From the NCBI GenBank assembly GCA_030512335.1, contig JAULSU010000001.1:7068001-7132000 (forward strand): a stretch of 64,000 nt of DNA. The letters run 5' to 3'. Made by a program: the position numbers and the translations under genes. The notes beneath the pieces are model-generated. The model was not told the DNA's origin. It saw only the letters and a list, made by a program, of their open reading frames with translations, and searched no databases. Position 1 is the stretch's first letter. Every line of letters starts with the position of its first letter. Of the stretch, positions 1 through 13,268 are shown one piece after another. This stretch comes from Immersiella caudata (lineage: Eukaryota; Ascomycota; Sordariomycetes; Sordariales; Lasiosphaeriaceae).

Positions 1-3000
1 TCGTGATGAAACAGGTGCAAGATCTCTCCCCGGTGAATCAGCTGACCGTCGTCCATCCTGGTATAGCTCATCGACTCGTCGTAGGTGTCGAGATCCAGGC
101 CGTTCGTATTCAACTCGTTGATCATCACTGGTACCGATTGCTTTGCCCGAGGCTGAGGAACGCCCAGATGTACCAGACGTGCCCGCTTTTGCTCTGCGGC
201 CATGCCACCAGCAATCTCTCCCAGAACGCCATCAAAGAGCCACGGGAAGCTGATGAGAGGCATTGAGCGCGCCCTGATTCGCCTCTTCGCAATGTTTCCA
301 TCAGGTCTAACGTGGGGTTGGCGAGCTTCGTGGAGGGCGATTTGGACCTCCTCCCAAGTGACCCGGTACATGGCTGCCACGAAAGGACCGAAGTTCTCGA
401 TATCGTGAGGCCCACCGGTCACGCCCGCTTCTTTGATGCAAAGATCTCGGAATAGCTTCTTCAGGGAGTATGCCTCTTGTCCCACCTTCTCTTGGACCTT
501 ATAGCTGGAATCATAACGTGGCTTGGACATAACGAAGCCAGTCCAGAGCTCAAACTCGGTGCCGATCTCCAGCTGAGCCATGACTCTTCGCATCGCAATA
601 TCGTATTGAGTTTTCAAGCGCCTCGCCTTCTTCAGCAGCTCGTTCGGCAGCTTATATCGCTTCAGGATCCGATCATCAAAGGGCTTCTTGTAGTCCTCAT
701 TGACGTCGAAGACTTCCTTCTGTACCATGTCATATAGCTGACCCAGGGCTGTGGTCGAGTGGTAGCTATTTCGGTGGCTCTTTTCCATGAAGTGAGGCCA
801 TTTTCTGGGCTCCAGCTTTCTGTCCCAATCTGCCGGGACCCCCGTCTTGACGTAGTCAACGGCGTGCGAGTGTAGCTTCGCGAGGTTCAAACCTATTATA
901 CATTGTCAGGAGAATTCCGAAGACACATTAGGACCAAGACAAACTTACACTTCGAGCTCTTCGCGCCCTGCTCCTCAGAATCCGCGGTCGCCAAGTGAGC
1001 ATGCGCAATCAGTGGCAGATTGTTGTGCTTCATGTAGAGCACAAAGAAGTGCTTCAGCGCATCGGCGGCTACGTCTCTCTCTTCCACGACGGGTGGCAAG
1101 GGGGTGTAGTCCATCGGCGGGTAACTCCATTCCTTTGGGAGGAGTCTCTCATCCCATACGACGAAAAAGTCATCGCCGTCCAAGTCGCCACCTGAGCACT
1201 GGCTGGGGATATCTCTATCCCCGTTGCGAGGGAAGATCACAACATCCCTGATGTGGCGTAACTTGGGAGAATCCACCGCCCTCACGACCCGTATGTCGCC
1301 AGGGTGAAGAGATGGGTTGCGACCGACGAGACAAAGCCCTGTAACAACCTTGTACTCTGTCTTGTCCTCCGGATCTGGAACCTGTAAGAAGATTTCTGGC
1401 AGGAAGTCATTGCCGACTTGCCTGTCGCGATCTGAAGTTGAGTTCGAATAACCGCGCAAAGTGTTCGTCTCATCGACGCCGCCGAGCACGAAAGCCCCTT
1501 TCTCGACAATCAGTCTGGCTTTCTCCTTCATGGCCTTAATAGACGAAGACCTCCAAAGTTTGAGAAGGGCGAGAACAAAAGGCTCTTGTGATTGCATGAA
1601 TCCATTGAGGACCATCTCCTCGATTGTCTTCGTCGTCTGGTTCTCATCAACGAAGCGGGAAAGGAGGCCTGCTGCCTTGGCCGGGTCTAACATGGCAGCG
1701 TCGTAATTGGCGAGCTGTTCGGACATCATGTCCACAAAGACCTGGGTCGGCACCCCTAAGCAAGATAAAATGCTGATAGTCTGGCGATTGAGGGCGGCGG
1801 ATGCATATTGTGAGCATCTGATAATCTCCAGTCCGTTGTACTCGGCGAGGAACTTCTCCTGAGATTTGCGGATATGGACCCCGAGACCGGTGACCTCTGG
1901 CCAAACAACCAATACACCCTTGCAGCCACCCATCCGAAACTGAACTGCTGAAGGGGGGGGTGAGATGTTCCAGTCTTGAGCAATCATGCCGGCCAGGAGA
2001 GACGAGATCTTGCCTACACCGTCAGTGAAGCAGTATTTCCCTTTCTCCACGTCCTTGATTCTGAAAATTCCAGGCACAGTATTCTTTGAGATGGGACGGG
2101 TGGTCGAAAAACACTGTCCAAGCCTCGCAGCGTACTTCGCGACGACTTTGATCTCGCTCAAGCGACCCATCCAATTCCGAATCGATTCGCAGGTAACATC
2201 CTCCGTTTCGCAGAAGAGATACGCACCACTCTCTCGAATCTGAGAGTTGCCAAAGGCAAGGAACTTCCATTCAACGCTGCCCATCTTGATGCCTTTGGAG
2301 AGAACGCGGAAGGCACGAACGTATATTCTATCGTCGCGGTCGTCTTCACATCCGTTGATCTTTCCAACCTCGTCGGTGAACTGAATGCGGAGAAAGTTGT
2401 CCTGTAGTGGCTTGTACTGACGAATGACACGGTTCGTTGTCTCTACAGTGGGCGTGTTGAAGTACATCTTGGTGGGAGTAATGGCGACTTTGCGCACAAG
2501 GGCGCAATGATCCGGGAGCCTCCCTACGGTTGGTATATATTTGAGTGCGCTTTCGTCCTCGAGGAGCTCCATGGGGCTATAGATTCTCTTTCCTTGATCT
2601 GCCGCGTACTCAAGAATGAGCCTCGCACGGTTGTATTCCAGGACTTTGACCTGAGCCAAATCGGCAAGCTTGGAGATGAAGGGCTCGCTGATGTTGTGCT
2701 CATTGAGGATGCCATGAGAAATACAAACTTCAAGCTGGTAGCGAACGTCGAACGGTAGGTGCACCGGGGCGGGCTTGTATAGGGATAAGAGATCATCACC
2801 GGTGCTGACTGGACCTTCAGCTTGGTCTAGAAGAGCCCAAAGCTGTGGGTTTCGGTCCGGTGTCTTGGTGAGCGTTCCATCCAACGACTCCAGGTTCCAG
2901 TCCCTCAAGCTGATGGCGATGTCAGACATGAACTCGGCGGACCTGGCGTCAATCTCAAACCAATATGTTGTCCAACGACCAAAGTCAATAACTCGGTGAT

Positions 3001-3955
3001 CATCTTGGAGGCTCAGTGCGCCCAACGTCCTGTCATTGACCTTGCTGATTTCCGTACATCGCATCCAAATTTCCCTGTCCCCCCAAGAAAGTCTACCCTC
3101 CTGAAAGGTCTTGTCCAACTCCCCTCTCATTCTGTAGGCAACCGGCGGATTGTTGAGAGCCATGACAAGCCCAGCCCGGCCGCCATTGTCGACGCGGTGC
3201 ATCTTCTTGACATTTTCAAAGTTGATCTCAAGTTTATACCTCCGAACTTTCGACTTCTGTCCAGCCCTAGCCCTGAAGTTGACCAAAAGCTTTTTCCTTT
3301 TGAAGTCAATGCTCAGAGTTGACAGCGTGTCACCCGCCGGCGCAATCACCGTCGCCTTGTTCATGAAGACTGTTGGTTCCAGCATGAATCCAAACGCGAT
3401 GCTCGAGAGATCCAATGCTGTCATCTCAGGGCACGCATTGCCAAGTGGCGTTCTCATCTGTTGCTCCCCGTCTGCCTGACGCGGAAATTCGATCCATGCC
3501 CAGTAGGATCGATCACCCTGGATCCTGCACTTTCCCTGGTTGAAAAAGCTGACGCTGTGGGGAGGCGGCTCGAATCTAACGCGGGCGGTACGGGTGGAAC
3601 GTCTCTCGTCCAGCTCGATCCGGACAATTTGACCATAGTCCTTGAGACTCAGGTATATGTCCTGAGTTGTTGTGCTTTGCTTGATGTCCTTCAACACCAG
3701 CATGGCACTTTGTCGCGTGCGCCACCCAGCTGGGATGGTTGCTACAATAGGAAAGCCAGGGATTGGCGCCAGAGGAGGCGGTTCATCATTCCTCACGCTG
3801 TTACCATAGCGGTATCCGTTGCGGCGTTGGCAGGGGCGAGGAGCAGGGCGGCGAGAACTTTGGACTCTCGGCCCTCCGGGCGTGACACTGGTCCTGGGCT
3901 CAGGAGCGGACTCAACAGCAGCCTCGCATAGAGTCTTGACAAAGTCAGGAATCAT
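1..3955 (-). CDS. RNA-dependent RNA polymerase, RNA-silencing type (3' end beyond window)
   Basis: Cellular RdRP that copies aberrant single-stranded RNA into double-stranded RNA for Dicer (quelling or meiotic-silencing pathway, QDE-1/SAD-1/Rdp1 family). The start ATG is at 3955-3953. Exon 1 runs 3955-949, a 56-nt intron (GTAAGT...ATAATAG) spans 948-893, and exon 2 runs from 892 off the left edge, so about 1,300 residues are visible. Residues 83-140 look like an RRM-type fold. The catalytic half has FTDGVGKISS, a glycine-rich FRMGGCKG segment, and near residue 925 the metal-binding CSGGDLDGDDFF, with all three aspartates of DLDGD present. The frame is open and the sequence is well conserved across the intron (SSK/CLNLAKLHSHAVDYVKTG), so the gene appears functional. 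Which fungal paralogue it is cannot be settled here. The next gene upstream is on the same strand, 1.1 kb away. Confidence 0.93.
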
Positions 3956-5102
3956 GCTGGACGTCGGCTTCTCGTGCGGGTGTCAGCTGGGGACGAGGTA
4001 GGAGCGCAGAGGTGTATTAGGACGAGGACGAGGGCCAGGACCAGGATGACAGCGAAGCCGCTCAGATTTAAAAATGCTGCTGTAAGATATGTGAAAGCGT
4101 TGTGAGGGCCATTCCAGAGAAAAGCGCAACGTAGCTTCGGGGCTTGAAGTTGGAGGATGAGTCTGCAACTTTTTCTGGAGATGGATATGGTATTGGGCTT
4201 CGATGCCACGCGAGAACGATGGAGGAGGGGAGAGGAAGGTGCTATCTGCAGAGGTAGAATTACCTAGGGCGTACCTGCCGTAGAGAGGAGATAACCAAAG
4301 CAGTCACGTGGATGCTTTCGCCTGGCTCGTCCTGCCATGCAGTGATTGGCGATGTTGTTGATCGAAATAGCCCCTGACAAGCCAGGGGGGATTGCGGGTC
4401 TGCAAACGAATGCAGGATGGTGTCGTCTGATAAGAAGTTTTACGGTGTGGTTTGCAAGCAGCGAAGGGACGAAAACGTAACTGCCTAAAGATGTTCAGTT
4501 ACTATTCCTGTCTGTGGGCGGAATTGTCGCAATTTACGTAGCGGGCGCGCCAGGAGACGCGTCACCACAAACATCGGATTGTCGAAACCGCGAGAATGAT
4601 CCAAATAATGGAAACTCGGTCCCGTGTTGAACATAAAATCTCGATGCTTCACCGCTAGATAATGAGATGACCTGGTCTCAGCCGTCTAATATAGACACCA
4701 CAGCCATGCAAAACCCAACCAGATTCTTCCTCAGCATATGTTTGACCAACCTTCATCCTTCCAGCACCACTGGTGTAAGATAAATGCAAAGTCCAAGCTC
4801 AACTCAATGCAGTACCGTTCTAATGAGAAGCAAAAGCCCTGGCAGATGAGCGATCCTGTCCTGCTCTATGGGATCGAGACCCACAGCTTTTTCCCAAATT
4901 CCTCAGATGCAATGGGCAATGAAGGCAAAAACTGAAAGAAAAAAAAAAATGAAAAAAAAAGACAGGGAAAGGCGTCCATGCAACCAGCCCTTGAAGGCAA
5001 CCTCATGCTGGAAACCACTTTTCGTTTACAACCCCGACACTGCCCTAACCTCAATGTCCATCTCCTCTCCTCGATTTGTAGCACAGCTCCCAGAGTGGAG
5101 AC
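3956..5102. other. Intergenic: RdRP promoter and D-lactate dehydrogenase 3' region
   Basis: No open frame here has splice signals or recognisable motifs. The half next to 3956 should hold the RdRP promoter and leader. The part around 4738-5100 holds A-rich tracts (about 4936-4963) downstream of the D-lactate dehydrogenase stop codon, consistent with its 3' UTR. Confidence 0.5.
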
Positions 5103-7126
5103 TCAAGCCACCTTCAAGCTCTGACGATCAAAGATCTTTCCAGGATTCCTAGGAGACACGTCAGCCAAGTGGCCAATAGCGACTGGGTTAGGGGGGGACA
5201 AACATTATCCAATGGGGGTCAAGCGCAGACTTGATGGCTTTCTGCAAAAGGGGTTAGACAAACAAGGCATAAACATGGATCAAGCTGACATACCATCACA
5301 CCAAGTGTATCCGGTCCGACCTCCCAAAGCAACGACTCCTTCTTTCCATACCCGATCGAGTGCTCACCAGTGCACGTGCCTTCCATCTCCAATGCCCTCT
5401 TCACCATATTCTTGACGCACGCCTCAACCTTCTCACGCTCACCCTTGTCGCGCCTGTTGTAGATGATGCTTTCGTGGAAATTGCCGTCTCCGATGTGGCC
5501 CAAAATGCTAGCGAACAACCCGAGATCATCCATCTCTTTTTTGCTGACCTCGATGATATCAGCAAGTCTGCTGAATGGCACGGCCACGTCAGTGCTCCCT
5601 AGGGGGTGTCAGCATTGGGGGGCTAGGCCTGGAAGTTAAGATACTGCAACTTACAAACTTCCTCACCATCCTTGCGCAGCGCAAGCATGGACCAGAGGGA
5701 CTCCTTGCGAGCCGACCAAAGCAGCTTCTGCTCCCGGGCATCCTTGGCAAACTCAAAGTTGCTACCATTGTTTGCCTTGGTAATCCTTTGCACAAGGCTG
5801 ATGTTCTCCTTGACTCCAGCCTTTGTGCCCGAGAACTTGAAGAAGAGAGTGGGCATCTCCTTCCAGACCCGCGGAGCTGTAGCGCCCCCCATGTTGACCA
5901 CTTTCATCTGGACTTCGTCCATGATCTCCATGGCGGCAACGGGAATGCCTGTTTGCATGACGCCAGCAGCGGCCGAGGCAGCATCGCGGATCGAGGGGAA
6001 TGTGACAACCGCAACGGAGAACTCCTCAGGAATGACAGTGAGCTTGAGCGTTGCCTCTGTGACGAGCCCCAGTGTGCCTTCAGACCCGACGAATAACCCG
6101 TTCAGGTTGTATCCCGCCGAAGATTTGCGTGGCCTCCGCCGAGTCTTGATGACAGTGCCGTCAGCAAGCACCACAGTCAGGTTGATGACCCAGTCTTTCA
6201 TCGTGCCGTATTTGACAGCATTCGTTCCCGAGCAATTGGTGCCAATCATGCCGCCAATCTTCGCACTCGGCCCTGGTTAAGGTCAGTCTTGATTTCCCAC
6301 CCGAATTGTAGTAGGATTCTGTAAGCTACGAACCAGGATCGATCGGGAAGAATAGCCCGCTCCCCACCTTAGCCAGCTGTTCGTTCAGGTCCTGCCACCC
6401 AATACTAGGCTGTACCACAACATCCATGTCATCCTTGTTGAACTGGACTATTTTGTCCATGTACGCAAAGTCAACACTGATACCGCCGAAAGGTGCCGAG
6501 AAGTTCCCCTCCAAACTGGAACCCCCTGAATAGGGGATGATGGGAATCCGGTACTTGTGGCAAACGCGTGCGATTGCAGAGACTTGCTCGGTCGAACGTG
6601 GGTAGGCGACTGCAACTGGCAGCCCCTCTGGATTTACAGTCGACCATTCTGAATAGCCATGCGCATGAAGGTCTTCGGGATCCGTTGAAATAATGTCTGG
6701 ATTCCCAAGCTCTGCACGGATTTCTGTCAAGGCCTGTCACACAGGTTGTTGTGAGTGACTGGGCAAAAGGGGCAAAAAAAAAAACAAAAAAACATTGTCA
6801 GGGGATGCTGTGTGACGTACCTGCTCCATCTCACGCATGCTTGCATATCGGGGCGCCATGAACCCTCCATCCAGCAACATGGTCCCAGGGAAACCCCCGT
6901 GACGGAGTTCGGAGGCGCCCCAGCCCACCAAACCAGCAGTGGCAGCAAGGGCGAAGACGCCCGAAAATGACCATGTCGAAGTGATTCGGGGCTCCTGGCG
7001 TCCGCCGTTGGTAGCGCGCCGGAAAGCCGATGTGGAGAAGCGTTGGGGACCGGCGTATGGCCCGCGGAATGCTGCGGTGGGCCGGCCGAGCGGTCTCGCT
7101 GCCCTCGCAAAGAGTTTTGCCGACAT
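5103..7126 (-). CDS. dld1: D-lactate dehydrogenase (cytochrome), mitochondrial
   Basis: FAD flavoprotein that oxidises D-lactate to pyruvate and passes electrons to cytochrome c at the mitochondrial inner membrane. Six exons: 7126-6821, 6733-6334, 6272-5655, 5598-5294, 5241-5204 and 5148-5103, giving 570 residues, normal for the family. The N-terminus is Arg/Ala/Ser-rich like a mitochondrial presequence, followed by a hydrophobic helix at about residues 52-70. The FAD-binding half contains PYSGGSSLEGNF, DPGPSAKIGG, TNCSGTNA and GSEGTLG. The C-terminal half contains GHIGDGNFH and GEHSIGYGKK. The last two exons are only 38 and 46 nt. Splicing them restores the conserved ending ALDPHWIMNPGKIFD, whereas reading through the last intron would end in an unconserved tail. 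Introns are 52-87 nt. The start was chosen because the presequence begins there. Confidence 0.95.
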
Positions 7127-10100
7127 GCAGGGCGACCCTGAGGATGCAGCAGCGATCTTTGCAGCGCCCTCACGAGATCGGCAAAATCACAGCACTGCTG
7201 TCTCGACTGTGGATTGGCCCGCCTGCTCAACGCTCCTCTTGTTAGCCTGGGAATTATCCCTTCTGGAAGCATGAGCGGCGGGAACCATGCCTTTTTGTCC
7301 ACAGCCAATGGCCTCAGCCGGAAGAATTCCCGATCGACGTCTTCCAAGACGAAGGCTTACCGGCTCCGCGAGGGAATCGTCGGCTCTCAACCTAGTGGCT
7401 CGCTTTAGGCCAGCAATGCCCAGACTCCACCCGTTGAGTCAGCGTGGCCCAGACTCGCGATAACGGTCCCCGAGATCGCAGGCGGACACACACCCAGCAC
7501 GTGGGCACCAGACGGCAGGTTAATTGTGACGGTGTATTGCGGACCCCTGTTCGAAGGCTGGAGGGGACAGACGGAGCTATGACGAACAAGACAGATAGAG
7601 AGGAAACATAGTGGGCGACAAATACGGACACCGGACAGAGCGCTTCCAATGCGACGAGGCGCGGCGGAGCTCGGGAGTGACGATGCTGGGTGCCCAGAGA
7701 CTACCTCTTATTAATGACGGCCGCCAGGGAGACGACGGATGCAGCACAGGTGGAGCAGCCCTTGGGCCCAATCAAGCCTGTCCCGGATCGGAAGAAGGAG
7801 ATGTGACGGAGCAGTGAGGTTAGGTCTCGAGGGGCGATGGTGAGCAGAGACAGGTGGATCGAATCAAGGGGGGGAACCGCGAGGAATAGGCGGACAGGCG
7901 CCGGTGGGAGTAGCAAAGAGTGAAGTGGAATAGGATGCGCAAGAGTGCATTGCAAAGCCATCACTGAGAGGGAGCGAATGGAGCCAGAGGCGTGTATATG
8001 TATGTACTTAAAAATGAGGAGGCCGAGCTCTGGGTGAGAGTCTCCGTCCGTTCTCGTCTTTGCGGAGAGCAACCTTGTTGACCACGCTAACTCATGACAC
8101 TACGGGAGAGGGGGGGAGAGGGGGTGGTGGTCTGCCGACCACTTGAGAGCCCCGGAATCATGCCAGGGCAGGGTAAACCGATCCTGGAAATGGGATCAGA
8201 AAAAGTGAATTTTGTGTCTGCTGCATCTGACGGCTTTCCGCTCCCACGCCCCGTGTCGCAGGGCGGAAATCGATGCTGTCCGCACGGCAGTGGGGTGGGA
8301 TATCTTGAAGGGTTGCTGCGAGAAGAAAAAAAAAAAAAGTGCGGACAGGGAAGAGACTGTTGGCTGTGTCCAGGTACCGAGTACCCACGCAAGATCGCGG
8401 TTGTCTTGTACCGAGGGGTATCATCGAGGGGCGTCGGTCCCCCTTCTAGAAGATGATGCCATCGCTCCTGAAGGATCTTTGGGTCGAGGAAGATGAGTTG
8501 CGGGTCCCTGGTTTCAACACCTCAATAGCCGAGCATCTGGTCTTCTCAGGTGGCTGCCGAGTCGCAACTCGCAACAGGTTGACTTGTGAGCGATGAATTG
8601 GGAGCTCTGGGAACCGTAGCTAGCTCTGCCCCGCATGTGTTATCTACATCTCACGGCGGTTGGCACAACGTTGCAAGGCGATTGGTGCCGTCAAAGGCAT
8701 CCACTTGACGTTGTATCTGCCCCTCCATTTTGTACACTCAGTTGTAAAGAGATGTTGCTCTGGGCTGACGCTTCCCGGTGCCACATCAGGTGACCCTAAT
8801 TTCAGGGGCATGGTAAGAATGACAATTTGGCCGTGCTGACTGACGACCACAGCCCTACTTCTCTTGCATTTCATGAAGCTGGTAATGGTGGACTTCCCGG
8901 TGGAAGGTACATGGTTTTGGCTGGCAGTCTTGGTCTCGAGAGCAGCTAGACCGCATCAGGCAAGAGTCAGAAGAATACCTGGATATGCTTGGAGATCGAG
9001 TAGCATCATGGGAATCGCTCAACAAAAGTTGTCGAATTCCCGATTGACAGCTACCCGGGCTCTTGGAGCGCGCCCGAGGCGCTTCGTTGGCCTGTCGGGG
9101 CACAGCAGAATAGATGCCAGGCGGGAGGCACTCTCACACCCGCGTGGCCTCCTGTCGTGCGACCTTTGCTACCTTTGGGCAGTGACCGTACTTTGCCCGT
9201 CATCTCCCGAATGCATTTTGGGAACCAAGCAACGCTGCCAGGTATGACACGACGGACGGGGGTAGCAACTGTTCAGCCCTAAGACAACCTGAGCGCTGGT
9301 TATTTGAGCGCTGCAATATTCCGGTGCCAGGCAGTGGACGAGGGCGTGGACTAACGGGAGGCCAGCGGGCCAGGCCTAATAAGGGCACTCCGGGGTTAGC
9401 GAAGGAAACGCGGCTGGGAAGAGAGCCTCCATCGCCATGCCAGTTTCGTCAGATCCGGAATAGTCAGCATCAGCGTGTATCTGCCGAAGGGTCATGAGGA
9501 CAAAAATCGACGTTGAATCGGATCTGCGGGATGGTGACCGAGCTGCAAGAAAAGGGAGTGCAATGTTCTTGGGAGCAACGCTGTCAGACTAAGGTCTGGT
9601 GCCATGCTTCCCCAGACCGCTCCGCGCGTGGGAGCAAAAGCAACAGGCGCCACAGGCCTCCGTGCCATGCGATTGGACGCGCCAACGGCGACAAACTGGC
9701 GAGTTGAAGCGCCGGTAAAAAGACTTGTGGCATGGCCGAGGATTGTCGTGTCTTGGGTGACCCTACTGTGGAAGCTCGAGACTCGAATTAGCACAGGGAA
9801 CCCTGGCTCGGCTGGTGACGGGTGGAAGCGATCAAATGCCCAGGGAACGCCAGCGAGGAAAGAGCGACCCTTGTTGCTCTTCCCCTACCTGTGCCAAGAA
9901 ATCTCACTGGCTCATGCCCCGCAATGCGACCTCGAAAGCTTGGGAGCAAACCTCAACTCACCTGTGACCAGGGGCTATCCGATTCATTGCAGGCGTCCTA
10001 AAGCGATCAGGAGATCCTCTCCCGCCAGAACATCCTTTCGAGCTCGATGAGACCCGAAGTTCCTGTCTCAACATCAGGCTACAACCACCCTTACCGCCTT

Positions 10101-13100
10101 GTAGCGTTTCCAATCGCTCCGGGCGGCAGTTGTCTGCGGAAACCGGTGTGGATTTGGAACCCCAGTGCGGTTATCCTCAACGAGAGGTGCCGGTTTCAGC
10201 TGTTCGCCGTTTGTAGTAGTCATGGAGGCCAGACAGGGAAATGTCAAAGGCTGCCCGGGTACACCCCACTTAGAAGACAAGAACTGGACCGAGAGGAGAG
10301 GTTTGTCATGAGGCGTCACTGAGCCGAAGTTTCAGCAAATGCACACGCAGAAGCGCGCCTCGAAAGCACCTAGGTGCAGGACGCTGATGCACAAACATTC
10401 GGACACCACTTCACCTCCCCGACCTGCGTTCGACCTGCTCTTTTGCCAGCGGGATCATACCGCGAGCAATAAATCGTTCAATGAAGTCGCGCGCAGCAGA
10501 TCACTGCAGGTTACACAGGCCTGCACAACTCGAATTCGCCAGGATTTCTGCTCTCCGGGCCACCTCATCACTCAACATACCCGCAGCCCACCCTGCATCC
10601 CAGCCTGAAGATTTCAGAAGTGGCTATGCCCGCCCCTTTGAGGCTCTGGCAGTCCATCTTGTACGAGGGGGCAGTTACCCTCCCACGAATTATGTCAAAC
10701 CCCACACCCTCAACGGAGGATTTTTGAGATCATCTAGTCTTGCCCCCTGCTCAGCTCAACATGGCTCGATACCTACGCAAGTGTGTCGGTGAGAAGGCAT
10801 TCTTACACAACCCTACCTAACCGCTAGTTGTCAGGAATAAAACCATTGTTACTTGGTACCCGAATTTCTGGACACCCCTTTCCACAATTCAAACGATCGT
10901 CCTCCGAACAAGCGGTCGAGTCTCTCACGGCCCCTGTCCCTCGATGCGAGGGCTCACGTGCCGACCACTTATATGACTTCTCTTGCCCACATGCGGCAAC
11001 CTCGCACGAGACGCCACCGCCAATTCATTGGTAATTGGCGGCGAAGGGACTGTCGGTCAAGGAATCAAGCATGACGGAACAATCTCGGCACGGTCCTGGA
11101 CCCGACTAGGTAAGCTGCCGATGGCCTGCAGTAGCTGGTCGCCCGCCTCCCCAAGCATCGACCCCGCTACTCTACGCAGGATGAAATCGACTGGTAGGAT
11201 CCTCTCTGCGTAAGAGCCCCGCCCCCGGATTCAGCTCGCTTCATCGACAGTTGCCACACGCGAGTTCCAAAGGCAAAGAGGAGAAGCAGCGGTCCGAAAG
11301 GCTCGAGCGAAAGAAATTAGGGATGGTCCTTGGAGAGCACTGATCTCAAGTGTGTCTGAGTCTACGGTGAGCGATATCACCTCGCCCCCCCCCACAGCCA
11401 TAGGAATCTTCGGTGAGTCCGGACAACTTCAAACTGGGAGGGGTGGTAATCCTTCAACGCCTCTTAGAGAACGAAAAGTTCTCAAAGGAACCCCTGCGTA
11501 GATGTCGGGCAATAGCCGCAAGCCACAGTGAACCAGGCACACCTTCAAAAAGGGGCATATTCATGACACCAGATGGCGTAGATCGAAAAGCCTCCCTTGT
11601 CCAAGCATTCATCCGCACGTCACCGAATAGTCACGAGACAACTACTACTGGAACGTCAGTGGTCGAAATGGAGTACCGGAGAGGGGTGTCCTTGGTTCGG
11701 GAACAAAGTCCAAGCCGATCCAGAGCGTAAAGTGGGTGGTCGCCCACCTGGCTGGGAAATGCGGGCAGCCGTTCGGTGCCTCCTGGTACGCGTAACGTAC
11801 CCAGTCTTTCGGGTCTCATATCAAATCAAGCCCTTTGCTGTTACTCAATCGTAACCCATCACTCACAGCAAGCTGAAGGCAAAATTTCTTGCTTCCTGCT
11901 TTGCAGTTTTGCGTTGTACTTCCTACCCAGCCTACGCAATTGGGTACCTCCATACCCCCTGATATCCTCACCTTGGGTGTAAGTGCGGGGACCGCAAGCG
12001 GTGGAATACCATCCCATCAATCCGACATCTACCCGCCTCGGGAGAACCAAAGGCCCAAAAAAGAAGCACAACATCTCCAACCAGTATCAAATACCTCACC
12101 ACCTCCCTGCCTGCTAATCAATCACAGCCGCCTACCCGCGCGGCACTTTCTACACTTCCACGGTGCTTCCACGGACATTCGTCCCTCTTCCCCCCATGGA
12201 CATCAACCCCTCACTCCCCATGCGCTGGCAACGGGAAGCCCCCCAAATCCAGGGACTCTCCAATCCACGGTGAGCACTACCAGAGCGTGGGGCAGCCACT
12301 GAGGTGAAGCACACAACAGTCCTCAGAACAAAAAATAGCAACCAACCCACGCCTCACTCACACGTGGATCGCCCACTGTAGGGCTTGCCATACGAGACAT
12401 GAACGCAGTGCGAGTGACCGAGTTGCGGCCTAACCTACCCCCTAATGAGAGGTAAAGACGTGGACGTGGGGGGTTTCCTACCACCTCCGTATCCCACGAG
12501 GAAATTCCAGGAACTTTGTTCTCCTTGCAATCTCGTTACGTCTGAGCTATATATTGGTCCTTTCGGCTGTGTTTTACAAAGTACATGGCGATACTTCCCA
12601 ACATTGATATGGTCAAAGTGTTGTGTACAGTACGAAATGTGGGAGTCGGAGGCGAGATAGGATATTCTTCACCCTCCCAACATGGACATCGTTATCCAAC
12701 CTGTGCTTCTTGTCACCTGCCTGTTGGAACGATGAGGAGGAGGGCGGTGCGGGGGGTTCATGCCGAATGGCGCCTCCGTCGTAGACACGCAGCTTCGGGA
12801 CCTGCAACACGACCGATGGGGCGATCGTGGTGGTGGGGGAATTGAAAAGAGGCACGGGGGTCTCGGTCGCTGGCAAGAACCGCGCCAGGAACGGGCAAAC
12901 CCGCAGCTGCCCGACCCGGTGATGCGAGCTATGGTGGTGCATGGCAAGCTAGCTGAAATGAGGTTCTCAATATGCATCCTCACCGCTGGAGGGGATGACT
13001 GATGGCTAGTTCTCGACATGGAACATACGTCTAGATTTCACGCATGACAGCAGACGAACAACGTGACGACAGGAGGGCTCAAGTTCAGTACGATTCAGTA

Positions 13101-13268
13101 TCTGTATTGGGGTCGAACCGTTGGCCCATACCAGTTGGCTCGAGAGACTCAGTCATGGCTAAGCTCAAACCACGTAAAAACATCCGGTACTCCTCCCAGC
13201 ATGCTTTTTGCAAATCAGCACCCAAATTGCCCTGCCCCTTGCCTTTCCTTATCCGTAACAAAACCCAT
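7127..13268. other. Gene-poor region of about 6.1 kb
   Basis: Open frames in this stretch are short, occur on both strands at once and show no family motif, signal peptide or joinable splice pattern. The left end must hold the D-lactate dehydrogenase promoter and leader. The right end, roughly 13040-13268, should hold the ribosomal protein eS4 3' UTR. A 13-A run near 8327-8339 and a C run near 11386-11394 are the only simple repeats noted. I see no transposase, reverse transcriptase or terminal repeats. A long non-coding RNA or a very diverged gene cannot be excluded. Confidence 0.45.
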
